Origin: Sorghum bicolor
Lineage: Eukaryota; Streptophyta; Magnoliopsida; Poales; Poaceae
DNA length: 64,000 nt
Reading direction: 5' to 3'
Assembly (NCBI RefSeq): GCF_000003195.3
Contig: NC_012870.2
Span: 124,001-188,000, forward strand
In this document: positions 46,330 through 56,362 of the stretch, one piece after another
How the letters are laid out: every line of letters begins with the position of its first letter
Position numbering within the stretch: position 1 is the first letter of the stretch
Notes under the pieces: generated by a model
Told to the model about the DNA's origin: nothing
Seen by the model: only the letters and a program-made list of their open reading frames with translations
Databases searched by the model: none
Translations under genes and position numbers: made by a program

Positions 46330-49027
46330 AGTTAAACTTTTATATTAAAAACATACAAATCGCAAGATAAGATAATAATATTATGAAATTAAATACCGAT
46401 GTTAAAGTAACATTTTATGTAAAAAACAAAGTTTATCTTTTGAGGAAAAACAAAAAACAAAGTTTATGAAATTAACATAGTCACGGAGGACACGACGTCG
46501 CAGGCTCACAAACTATGTTGTAGAGAGCTTTTCGTGAAAATAATATTTTATATCGGCAGAAAGAAATTTGTGATATCTATTACACATGTACATCAAGAAC
46601 TGAACCAATAGTAGTAACACTGAACTTAACCCACTTTAGTTCCAGGCTTCACTAATTCAAAACATCTAGAACCGGAGTGCAGGAACCTCATCTAATCTCA
46701 TTCAACATTGATTATTTTTTCTGTTAGAATTTTTTTTGAATGCTTGAGGAAATAATATACATATACTAACTTTGGTAGTTGAACTGCAGAAGGGAGAACT
46801 GAGCCCCACACTCACCTATTGTATTGTTGACAAAATTCAAGCATATGTGAAGTGCATCTGTATCTTGCATAGTCCCTGAGGTCTTTGGATGCATGTAAAC
46901 AATCCTCGGGCGTTTTCATGGATAATTGGATATAATGATGTGTATGTGTAATGTGCATCTACATGCCAAAGACGACTTTACAAAAGGAAAGAATGGTAGA
47001 TATAAGGTTTTTTTAGAGCGAATGGTAGATATAAGTTGAGTAGTCACAAAAATGATAAATAGCCGAAGCTCCCATTTAAATTAATCTTAATAAAACATAG
47101 TCTATTGCAGCTGCCCTACAAAAAGAAAATAAAGTCTGTCTTCACCTTGCTACCAAAAGATACAGTACTTCTTCCATCTCTTTAACTGATTCCTCCCATT
47201 GGAAGCCGGCTAAAGAAGCAACAATTTGAAAGAGGGCAATAATTAATTAGATGTAAATATGAGCATGGTGTGGTGGTCGGGGAGGCCAACAGCTGCCTTT
47301 GTTGTAGATCGACTTCATAGTTAGCACATGGTTACAGTGTCATGACTGATCACCGGTAGAAGTCGGAGGGAAGGAGGGAGATCCAGACCTTGGTGCACGT
47401 CGGAGGATGCAACAATGCAACCTCAGTACCCACTCCCGAACGGCCGAACCCGCCGCTGCGTCCTCCGCGCGCGAGCGCTGGTGCTGGTGATGATGGCACA
47501 CTCTTCTCCCCCACTAAGCATCCCGGAAGAGCGCTACCTCGTCACCCGATCCCGATCCCGCCGCCGCATCCTCCACGGTTGCCGACCCAGAGGCTGGAGC
47601 CTGCCTGTGCGGTACGCCGCCGTCGTTGCCCTGCTCGCCTGCTGCCAGGGGCACGGAGGCATAGAGCACTGTCATTTGCCCTGCTCGCCTATCTTTTGGA
47701 GTGCTTTCAGAGAATATACAACCTGGATGTCTGAAAAAGCAAACAGAGCACTATGACGAAGTGAATATGCAGCTTCAGTAATCGCACTGTCATTTTAAGA
47801 ATGCAAATAGCATGCCACCAGAAGAATGAACAAACCATATAGCGTCACACATTGAATTGACAACTAAATTCCCTAGGAAGTAATTGGCAAAGTTGGGCAG
47901 CACTCCATTTACAATGGAATACTACCAACTTTGAGAGTATGTCTGCAAATAAGTTTCAATATAAAGCTGCATAAGTTGAGTAAAGAAAAAACATGAATCA
48001 ATTGAGAGCATGTAAACAACATTTGGAACAACTCACCTGCAGTTAAGCATGTTGACATAGGCTGCCTACAAGTTACAGTCATCTTGGCAAGTTGACGACC
48101 ATTAGCTAGGTGGTGATGTCCGAGGGAGTGCAGGCAAACATTCACAAGCTAATTCAAGGCTTATCCCACCTTCCTTAATTTAGAAATTAGTTATTACTTA
48201 ATTGAAGAAGTGATGAACTTGAGTGCACAATGTGTTGATGGAGGACCACACCAATCACGCGACATTTTATAGGTCCACAGAATGGTTGTAGATGAGTTTT
48301 ATGTGAATGATGATGGCAAAGGAAAAGAAATGTCACCACTTGCAAAAATTCACAAACATGAATTTGACAAAAACATATTCCCATTAAATCTAAACAAACC
48401 ATACAAATTTCTATTTAGATTATATATATGAAAACTGAAACTACTCTGAAAGGGATCTGCCCCTTCTTCCCACTCTGAAATCTCAAACTACAGTAACTAT
48501 GATATTAATTGGATTGGATGCAACTGGAAAAGAACCGTGGCAAGGGAATCTATTTTCTTGTGCACACATTTTGCAAGGCAAGTTCTGAACAAACCAATAC
48601 TTCCTTTGTTTCTTGAGCTAGATCAAGTGGACACCTGCTCGAGCTATAAATCATCTTGCAAACCATCACATCTCTAAGACCAATTGAGACATTCCAAAAT
48701 AAGACTTCCCCGTGCTATGTTGTGTCTTATGGAGATGCAAACTTACAGCAGCTCTAGTTTCTCATACAAAAGAATTCAAACATGCATACACGCTAGGCAC
48801 AAGTAGAGGAAAAAATGGGCATCAATTCACCCATCACTTCAATATTCAAGCTATAGTAGTAGACCAAGTACTTAAGCAAAGGGTCACCTTTTTCTTCTCA
48901 GTGACCTGCTTGCAGCGTTTTAAAAAATCTTCAAATTCGTTGTCACTAATTTCATATTCAAGCTACAGTTTGAAAAAAATACATATGTCATTCAGTAATA
49001 ATAAGAACTGAAATGAAAGATGGCTTG

Positions 49028-49066
<39 letters not shown>

Positions 49067-49236
49067 CAACTCCATTTCCTCTCACAGAAGTTGAGGAGTT
49101 ACTCATGCCTTTGTAGTTCCCAAAAGAATTTTCATGCGAGCCAACCAAGTTCTCTCTCAGCCTGTCCTCTACACATGACAAGCAGTCGTATTATAAGAAA
49201 GGAAACAGAAGGGTAAAGGCATGTACTGCCCTAAAA
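46330..49236. other. Probable Helitron body or intergenic DNA
   Basis: Mostly AT-rich. A GC-rich patch at 47395-47680 has open frames and no recognised domain, possibly a captured exon. A (GA)n tract lies at about 49036-49061. No complete gene. Confidence 0.35.
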
Positions 49237-49420
49237 AATTGTTAAGGATTTTCTTGGCAGCAAGTGAGGTGCCATTTGATAATCTTCTACGATACACAAC
49301 ACCATATGTACCCTCACCAATTACATTATCCTTTGCAAAACAGTTGGTTGCAAGCTGGATATATCTGAGGGTGAACCAATGGCCCCAACCAAGATAAGAA
49401 AATTCAGGTAAGCCCGCCAA
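49237..49420 (-). pseudogene. Receptor-like protein kinase fragment (kinase N-lobe)
   Basis: One exon-length piece encodes [30 protein letters not shown], the glycine loop [17 protein letters not shown] and an AAKKILNN sequence holding the VAIK-type lysine. This matches plant transmembrane receptor-like kinases of the [11 protein letters not shown] type. Nothing of the C-lobe (HRD, DFG) is present downstream on this strand. Immediately upstream an hAT element (49422-50668) splits it from the adjoining GAPLAG-like codons at 50677. It cannot make a kinase. It may be a piece captured by the Helitron whose 3' end is at 46298 (same strand), or a decayed gene. Confidence 0.75.
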
Positions 49421-49421
49421 T

Positions 49422-50668
49422 CAGAGGCGGATCCAGGGGTATTCCCTGGTATTCCTGGGAATACCCAGCTATTTTTGTACACCTTTTAATAGATATGTGT
49501 ATGTACATGTATATATATATATATATATGTATAATGTGATATTCTGTGGTATTTTCAAAGATTTGAGCCCAAAAAAGGAAATCAAACGACCATTAGGCCT
49601 GCCTTCAAACACCTCCCAATCCCAGGCCGGCCCAACCAGCCCAATAACCTGCATCCACCTCAATTCCTTTCATCTGCTGGACACCGACGCCCACTCTTCC
49701 GTAGTTCCGTCCTTCGGCACGGTCGGTCTTGCTCGGCGCGCGGCGGCCGGCAACCCTAGGCACACGCGGGCGGCGGCCGGTCACCGGTGGCGACTGGCGA
49801 GTGGCGAGGCGAGGAGGCGAGGCGGCGTCCAGCCTCCAGCAGCTCTCGCGGCACGCGCGGCCAGGCCAAGCGCAAGGCTGCAGCGGCGCAGGCGCGCAGC
49901 CGGTGGCTGAGTGCCTCTGGACAGGACAGCGACGCCGCAGCACACAGCACAGGTTATCTTCTACTCAAGTTCAGTTCTTGGCTTCTTGCCTTCTTAAATC
50001 TTGAATTTTTGGTTGTAAATATTGGTTCAAAGAATCAGGGACATAATGTTTTTGTAGTGAGCCAGTGATATTGCTATTGGTTTGCAAAATGAGGAGCAAA
50101 ATGAGGAACAAAAAGAAATCGGTTGATTTGAAGACTATGGGATAGAGCAGCAAAATCAAGGAAGGTGGAGTTAGGATCTACATCAGTGCCACAACTAGTT
50201 ACAGAGGGGATTAATGCTCAGCCTCAAAATCCTATTGTTGAATCTGTTGTGCCGGCGACTGATGAGAGTCAAGTTCATAATCAAACCAATCCATCCGTTC
50301 AGCATGATACAACAACCAGAGAAGTGGCAATAACTGAGGTAGAAACTAATCGGATGTCACCTGAGATAGGAAGCAATGAGCTTGACATTGACATAGCAGC
50401 CACAAAACCTTCTAATTTATCCCCTATCAGGGATGGTGATGACGGCTATGAATCAAGTGATAATATTATTTATGATGTTGATCTTCTTCCTCATGACCCC
50501 GGAAAGAGGCTTCCAATCAAAAGCTATAATGTCAATGAAAGAAATTAAGTGATCAGGGGATTCATGCATAATTTAGTGCCGATTCGCTGAACAATTTATT
50601 ATTGGATAGTTCTTGTGACTTCAGTTATCGATGGGAATACCAAGTTTTGATTCCTGGCTCCGCCACTG
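49422..50668 (+). mobile_element. hAT element with perfect 8-bp target duplication
   Basis: The ends are CAGAGGCGGATCCAGG and CCTGGCTCCGCCACTG. CCGCCAAT is duplicated exactly at 49414-49421 and 50669-50676. Inside is a GC-rich 5' part (49720-49950). It is followed by a frame at about 50165-50545 whose end (DLLPHDPGKRLPI, YNVNERN) matches the N-terminal region before the zf-TTF/DUF4371 domain of this hAT group. The catalytic part is absent, so the element is a deletion derivative. Confidence 0.88.
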
Positions 50669-50879
50669 CCGCCAATGGTGCAGAGTTAACAGTACTACAG
50701 TAGTGTAATTTAATAAAGATTATCAAATTAACGTATGAGGTATGACCTACAAGTTTGCAGGTTGCATGGTGTGAAGTTGCAAGACACACTATAGTTATCA
50801 TATACAGTGGCACACTAATGTTATCAGATATAGTGGCATGCTACTGTTATCAGATATTGTTCATGGCCGAATAGAATAA

Positions 50880-51560
50880 TAAACTGAACTAACCATCCCG
50901 GTCCTTCCAAACATTAGACAGAGGAGGGAGAGACGATTATTGAAGTACCTACAGCAGGAGCATGGATGGGTTCCCACCTGGCTGATAGAACATGCGGCGA
51001 GGAAACAGGGCACGCGCGGACGGGAACGAACGCGGATGGCGCTCGAGGACGGAGCTGTCGCGGACGGAGCTCGAGGACGGCGCTCTCGAGGACGGTCTCG
51101 CGCGGACGGAGCTCGAGGACGGCGCGCAGCGGCCGGTCTCGCGGCGTACGGCGGCTTCGCGGCGGACAGCGGCTTGTCTCGCGCGGACGGAGCTCGAGGA
51201 CGGCGCGCAGCGGCCAGTCTCGCGGCGTATGGCGGCCGGTCTCGCGTCGGACTGCGACCGGCGAGCAACGGCGGTCTCGCGGCGGACGGTGGCTCCGGTC
51301 TCTGCTCGCGGATCGACTGCTCGTCGGACGGCGACCGGCGCGCAGCGGCCGATCTCGCGGCGTACGGCGGCCGGTCTTGCGGCAGACTGTGACCAGCGAG
51401 CAGCGGCCGGTCTCACGGCGGATGGCGACTCCTGTCTCTGCTCGCGGATCGACTGCGCTCGCGGATCGACTCTGCTGTGCTTGGCGGAAGGTCTTGCCGA
51501 TCGACTGCTACCTATTGCTGGGTATGTGGGGGGGGGGGGGGGGGGGAGGAGGAGGCGGCG
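50880..51560. repeat. GC-rich degenerate tandem repeat and G19 run
   Basis: Units built from GCGGACGGAGCTCGAGGACG plus GCGCGCAGCGGCC and GTCTCGCGGCGTA recur with a period near 90 bp (for example about 51087 and 51177), with decayed variants to 51480. A run of 19 G occupies 51528-51546. CTACCTATTGCTGGGTAT is duplicated on both sides of it. The long open frames here are products of the repeat, not genes. Confidence 0.75.
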
Positions 51561-53662
51561 ACGGCTACCTATTGCTGGGTATGGGGGGGAGGAGGAGTCG
51601 GCGAGGGCGGAGGCGGTGATTTCGCCACGGATCGCAAGGGATTCGATTGCGATGACTGCCGGATCCACCGCACGGTCGCGAGGGAGGGAAGCCGTAGTCG
51701 CAGGAACGAAGCGGACCGACGGAACGATACATTGTCGCACCGAGTTGTGGTCTTACTTTCTTTCTTTTCAGTTGTAGGAGAAATAAATAGATCAAGCTTG
51801 TAGTCTTCAATATGTTGCATCTCAATAGTCATGTCCTTTTCAACGATAGCTCTATTTTCCGTTGTTCTTACGCTCCCACGACCGTAACACCAAGCCATGC
51901 TCTCTAGGTAGTTTTTGCTTAAGCTTCTCTTTTGTTCAGTGTTTATTCTTAGTAGTTGTATCTGCTTGTTTGTTTGTTTGTCTTCTAGTATGTTTGTTTG
52001 TGTTGTGGTTTGATGTGTTCCGTGAGTAGCCGAAGATTGGTTCATTAGCGCTGAAGACCCGAAGCTGAGGACCAACATGCGTAGCAGAAGCTAAAGATCA
52101 AAGGTAGAAATTGAAGACTTCTGAGCAGCTGGACTTTGGGAACAAGTCAAGTGCAGGCACCCTTTAATTATATTGTACCTATAAACTTTAATTATATTCA
52201 CTTTCACTGCATGTGTCTTAATACTGTAAACCCTAAGGACCTGACTAGCCTTCTATTGTATTCCTTGTACTCCTGGGTTTTATACATGAGTAGAATAGTG
52301 AACAGTAGTTATACTTAGCTGCTCTACTCATTTAATCTATATAATAATAAAAGTAATAATCTTGCCTAATGAATTCTTCAATGATGACTAATGCTCCAAT
52401 GATGGATAATGGTCACTTCGGTGACGGAGATGTTGCGGTGCTTGCGAGCATCGTGGTTTGTTGAGGAAAGAGGGAGTGGATACTGTTTGTTGGCCCGGTT
52501 GCCGGACGTACCCGTCTCTGCTCTCCTTAAGGACTTAGTCATGGAACGGCCCCTTGGGACATACAGTGCAGCTCCAAGCTATATGGCTCTGGCTTGACTA
52601 ATTATCAGGACCTCCGCTGGTAGGGTGTTGCTTTCCGGGTAGGCGTAAGTAAGTAGCTTGGGTATTCATATTAAGAGGTCGGTCAGTTCGAGGTCCCAAT
52701 GCTATGGGCACGGCTGCCGCGTGCCCCGGCCAAAACTTACAAGTAGCATCCTATTAGTTGGATCCTGTGAAAAGTCTTGTAGTGAAACCCTGCCTGCTCA
52801 CCTTGGTAGTGTTTTGGAGAGTCGCGACCCTGGACAAATAGGAATCACGACTTGGAGTGAAAGTGCTCACCTCTGCAGAGTGTAAAACTGATATATCAGC
52901 TGTGCTCACGGTCACGAGCGGCCCAGACTCTCATATGATGAGCAACTTGGATTCACATGGAACTTGGTTGAGGTTGCTACCTCGTGCTTTGACGGAATGG
53001 CTATTCCATGTTGGTAGAATTGCTATCCTGTGTTCTTAATTGGAATTGCCATCTCATGACCTTAATGGGGTTGCTACCCCGAGTTACTATCCGAGGTTGC
53101 TACCTTGGAGACCTTGATAATAATTATAATGTTGACTAATAATATTGTTAATTTACTTTATCTAAATAAGGGTTGGGAAATTCTACTCACAACTAGTGAT
53201 AGGTTGTTTCAATAATAAAGTTGTAATAAAAGTTTACCAACTAAAAAGCTCACCTGCAGTCAAACAGTGTCAGCTTTTCTTTTGATTAAGCCTTGCATGT
53301 CATTATACTTTCCGCCTGTACTTGTTGAGTTTGACATGAACTCACCCTTGCTATTTCCCCCACACCCCCAGTGTGTAGTAAAGTGCTGCTCAGAAGAAGG
53401 ATAAAGATGTCATGAAGTTTTCTACAAGTATATCAAAAGTGCTTGGCATACAAAGCCCCCAATCAGCCGTCCCTGAGAAGAATGGAGCCTAAGAAGTTTA
53501 GCTACTGTTTTCGTGTACTCTTATAGTTGTAAGTGTTATTATAAATATGTTTTCTGCTATATATAACATTGTTTCTGATATTTTTATTCTTTTGTTATAT
53601 GTGTGGACTTTGTGGGCACACATATGAAGACTCTGGCCTTGTTTTGAAAACCAGGGTGTGAC
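51560..53662 (+). mobile_element. LTR-retrotransposon remnant
   Basis: Non-coding sequence ending CCAGGGTGTGACA at 53650-53662, the usual 3' end of grass LTRs that start TGTCACACCC. Upstream blocks (GTGCTCACGGTCACGAGCGG at 52901, the GAGGTTGCTACC repeats at 52970-53110) resemble LTR or untranslated parts of gypsy-type elements. No pol domain and no second LTR were found, so class and boundaries are uncertain. Confidence 0.4.
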
Positions 53663-54225
53663 AGTGCCAAGTTGTGCCCGGATGCTAATCTAATAAGGGA
53701 TATCATTCCAGCTTGTATTAGTGTCCTTGTAGCCAATGATTTGGCATCAAGTTCTGAGTAATGGAGACCACTTCTATGTTAAAAAAATTTATCGAGCCAA
53801 TAATTTGATTGACAATCAAAAGTAGATAAAAGTTGGCAAGAAATATTTACTACTGATCTTATACTCTTAGATAAGTCTCAATGATGTTTCATCATATTTT
53901 TATGGGCATTAAATATGTTGATATAACACTATAGTAATAAATAGAGAGGTGATAAAAGTTTCATGTGAATAGAGAGAGTTTCACGGAGATAAAACTCTTC
54001 TACACTATTTTCAAAATATGGATGTATTGAAAATTGGGTCAATAAATCCCCACTACCTATTTTTCTCTACAAACTATCCAACTAGGCAATCCATTATCAC
54101 ACATAATTAAAATCAACTAGCTCATGCAACTAATGTCCACGTCAGTAAGTCACATATTTTTATGAATATGCAAGTTGTCCAACTAGACAATACACATTCT
54201 AATCTATTTATATTTCTTCTTTATA

Positions 54226-54256
54226 CCCGCGGCAACGCGCGGAAAATCCTCCTAAT
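54226..54256 (+). mobile_element. Helitron-like 3' terminus
   Basis: Hairpin CCGCGGCAACGCGCGG, a spacer of about 9 nt, then CTAA (54252-54255) followed by T. The element would extend to the left. The 5' TC end was not found. Confidence 0.45.
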
Positions 54257-55298
54257 TTATTAAGTTTAACATGACATATTGGTAAATTTGGCAAAAACAA
54301 ATAGCTCGTTGAAGCTTTAACCACCCAAAAATTAGCTATCAAGCAATCAGGCTCCTAGCTCTCTCCCACAATTTTTTTTTTCTCGGCAGCATTGTGCCTG
54401 ATTTGTAGTGAGTCCTATATGTCTATATGTCTGTCTATGCGGTTTTCTTCTTTTTTTTTCTTCTTCTTCTTTTTCATAATAACATATTGATTTTTTTTAT
54501 ATATATACTATGAACATTTTTTTAAATTCAGAAATTTGTCTGAAACAAGTTCAGTAAAAGAAATTGTTAGACGACAAACTACTTAGGTTATGTTATTCGT
54601 ATAATTTGCTAGATAAATGTTGCACTTCAAATTTTATATAGAAGCCAAAATGTTAGGATAAGTTGGGTTATAAGTGTCTACTAGGTTATGTTATTTGTAA
54701 AATTTGGACTACAAATTGTTTATATATAGACAAAATTGTTAGGATAAAATGGGTTATAAATGTCCTGTAGAAAAGTTGTCACGGTACGTTATCAATAAAA
54801 CTGTGAAAAAACTAAGTTATGATAATAGTTTTGTTCTACAAAATTTTATATAAGTTGTGAGTATAACCTTACAATTTTCTAAAAAAATGTTATGGTGGTA
54901 GCTTTGTTTTGCAAAATTTATATACATAAGTTATCGAGTATAAGTTTATAATTTTTTGTAAAAAAAATATGGTGTGATAGTTTACATGTTTGGCAAAATA
55001 TTATACACAATACAGAAAATATGCACTTATAATTTGTAACTTCTCAAAAATAGGAAGTTGTGAAAACAAACTCCTTTTCTACCAAAGAAAAGAAGCAAGA
55101 AGGTTTGTGCATGAAAACAAGCGGTAGCCGACAATGAGCTACCAATCGATGCAAATTTAGACGGCACATTTTCGAATGCGATGCAAATTCATTTCAGACA
55201 CCTACATATGCGTTGATCGTCCAAATAAAGAAAGATCAACCGTAGAACAATGTACAGCGCAGGTTGTCACACATTACATATTACAGATACAAAATTAT
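54257..55298. other. AT-rich intergenic stretch
   Basis: Repeated TTAGGTTATGTTATT... and GTTAGGATAAGTTGGGTTATAA-type units (54590-54760) indicate local duplication. No gene. Confidence 0.4.
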
Positions 55299-55301
55299 TT
55301 A

Positions 55302-55528
55302 GGCCTTGTTTAGATCTATTTTTTTAATTTAACTACAGTAACACTTTTATTTGTATTTAACAATTATTATCTAATCATAGACAAACTAAGTTCAAAAGAT
55401 TCATCTCATAAATTACAGGTAAACTGTGCAATTAGTTTTTTTATCTATATTTAATACTTCATGTATTTGTTTAAAGATTCGATATAATGAGGAATCTTGT
55501 AAACTTTTGGAATTTTGAAGGCATGGCC
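55302..55528. mobile_element. PIF/Harbinger-like MITE (second copy of the 17086 family)
   Basis: It starts GGCCTTGTTTAGATC and ends CATGGCC, with TTA at 55299-55301 and 55529-55531. The body is inverted relative to the copy at 17086 (TTCATCTCATAAATTACAGG versus its complement there). Confidence 0.75.
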
Positions 55529-55817
55529 TTAAGCAAGCTGATGATGAAATATACATAATGTACGTACTATAACTGTACAAACAATCACATCAAGAACATT
55601 AGAGTTTGTTATTAAAAATTGAAGGGTCGAGATGACAGACTAGAGGGAGGGTGAATAGTCCTTTGTAAAACTTATCTCGCCCACTAACCAAAACTAATGC
55701 GAAATTAAAACTAACGATCTAGCCAAGACTTCACCCCTTTATATAAGTTCTCTAATACCTTGTAAAATATCCTAAACACAAGAAAACAAGATCTAGGAGC
55801 AAGGTCACACAAACCTA

Positions 55818-55863
55818 CTCCCTCAATCCCAAATTATAAGTTATTCCAAGAATCTTGGGAGAG
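55818..55863. mobile_element. Truncated Stowaway MITE arm
   Basis: TA then CTCCCTCAATCCCAAATTAT, closely similar to the left arm of the MITE at 11040. The sequence stops abruptly after CTTGGGAGAG, where unrelated LTR-like DNA begins. Confidence 0.65.
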
Positions 55864-56362
55864 TTGTCGGTGTTTGGACTAGCGGTCCTAGCACCAACTA
55901 GTAAATTTATATCTGCGTACCTTTGATCCGGATGGTGTACAAGAAGAACACAAGCAATTTATATTGGTTCAAGGAGTGCCCTACATCCAGTGAAAGAGAG
56001 TGGTCTGGTATTATCTTGCATTGAAGTGCTTGTAGTGGGGGTTACAAGCTGGGTGAGAGAGTGGCTCCCATGCACTGAAGTGCTTGTAGTAGGGGTTACA
56101 AGCTACGTGAGAGAGAGTGGCTCCTAGGTCTCAGAGTGGAGTGTAGTGGGTGAACTTGAGCGTGCTCGTTGTTCTGTATAGTGTTGTTGTGTTGTCTCGT
56201 GTCCTAGAATTGGACCTTATCCTCTTCTTTTATAGTTGTACGGAGAGCATGCATCATGCCGTTTCTGTTGGATCCGAGGCCGGGCGGAGGTACAACGCAG
56301 TACTATAAAGGGATGGCATCCATCCTTTGGCTCTTGTAGTCATTCGTGATAGTAGTGCAGGG
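55864..56362 (+). mobile_element. Probable LTR fragment
   Basis: It begins TGTCGGTGTTTGGAC directly after the cut MITE arm. It contains a tandem duplication of a CTGAAGTGCTTGTAGT..GGGTTACAAGCT unit (about 56020-56118). It ends where the MULE reading frame breaks. No CA-ending terminus or target duplication was seen. Confidence 0.4.

Noticed and set aside
47390..47756. Two overlapping frames of about 113 aa
   Set aside because: GC-rich Pro/Arg composition, no family signature and no clear splice partners. Recorded only as a possible captured patch.
50949..51777. Overlapping frames of 217-263 aa on both strands
   Set aside because: Products of a GC-rich degenerate tandem repeat; periodic Arg/Ala/Ser composition.
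53371..53390. Second LTR boundary near CACACCCCCAGTGTG
   Set aside because: It looks like an LTR start but lacks the TGTCACACCC context and any repeat of the sequence that follows.
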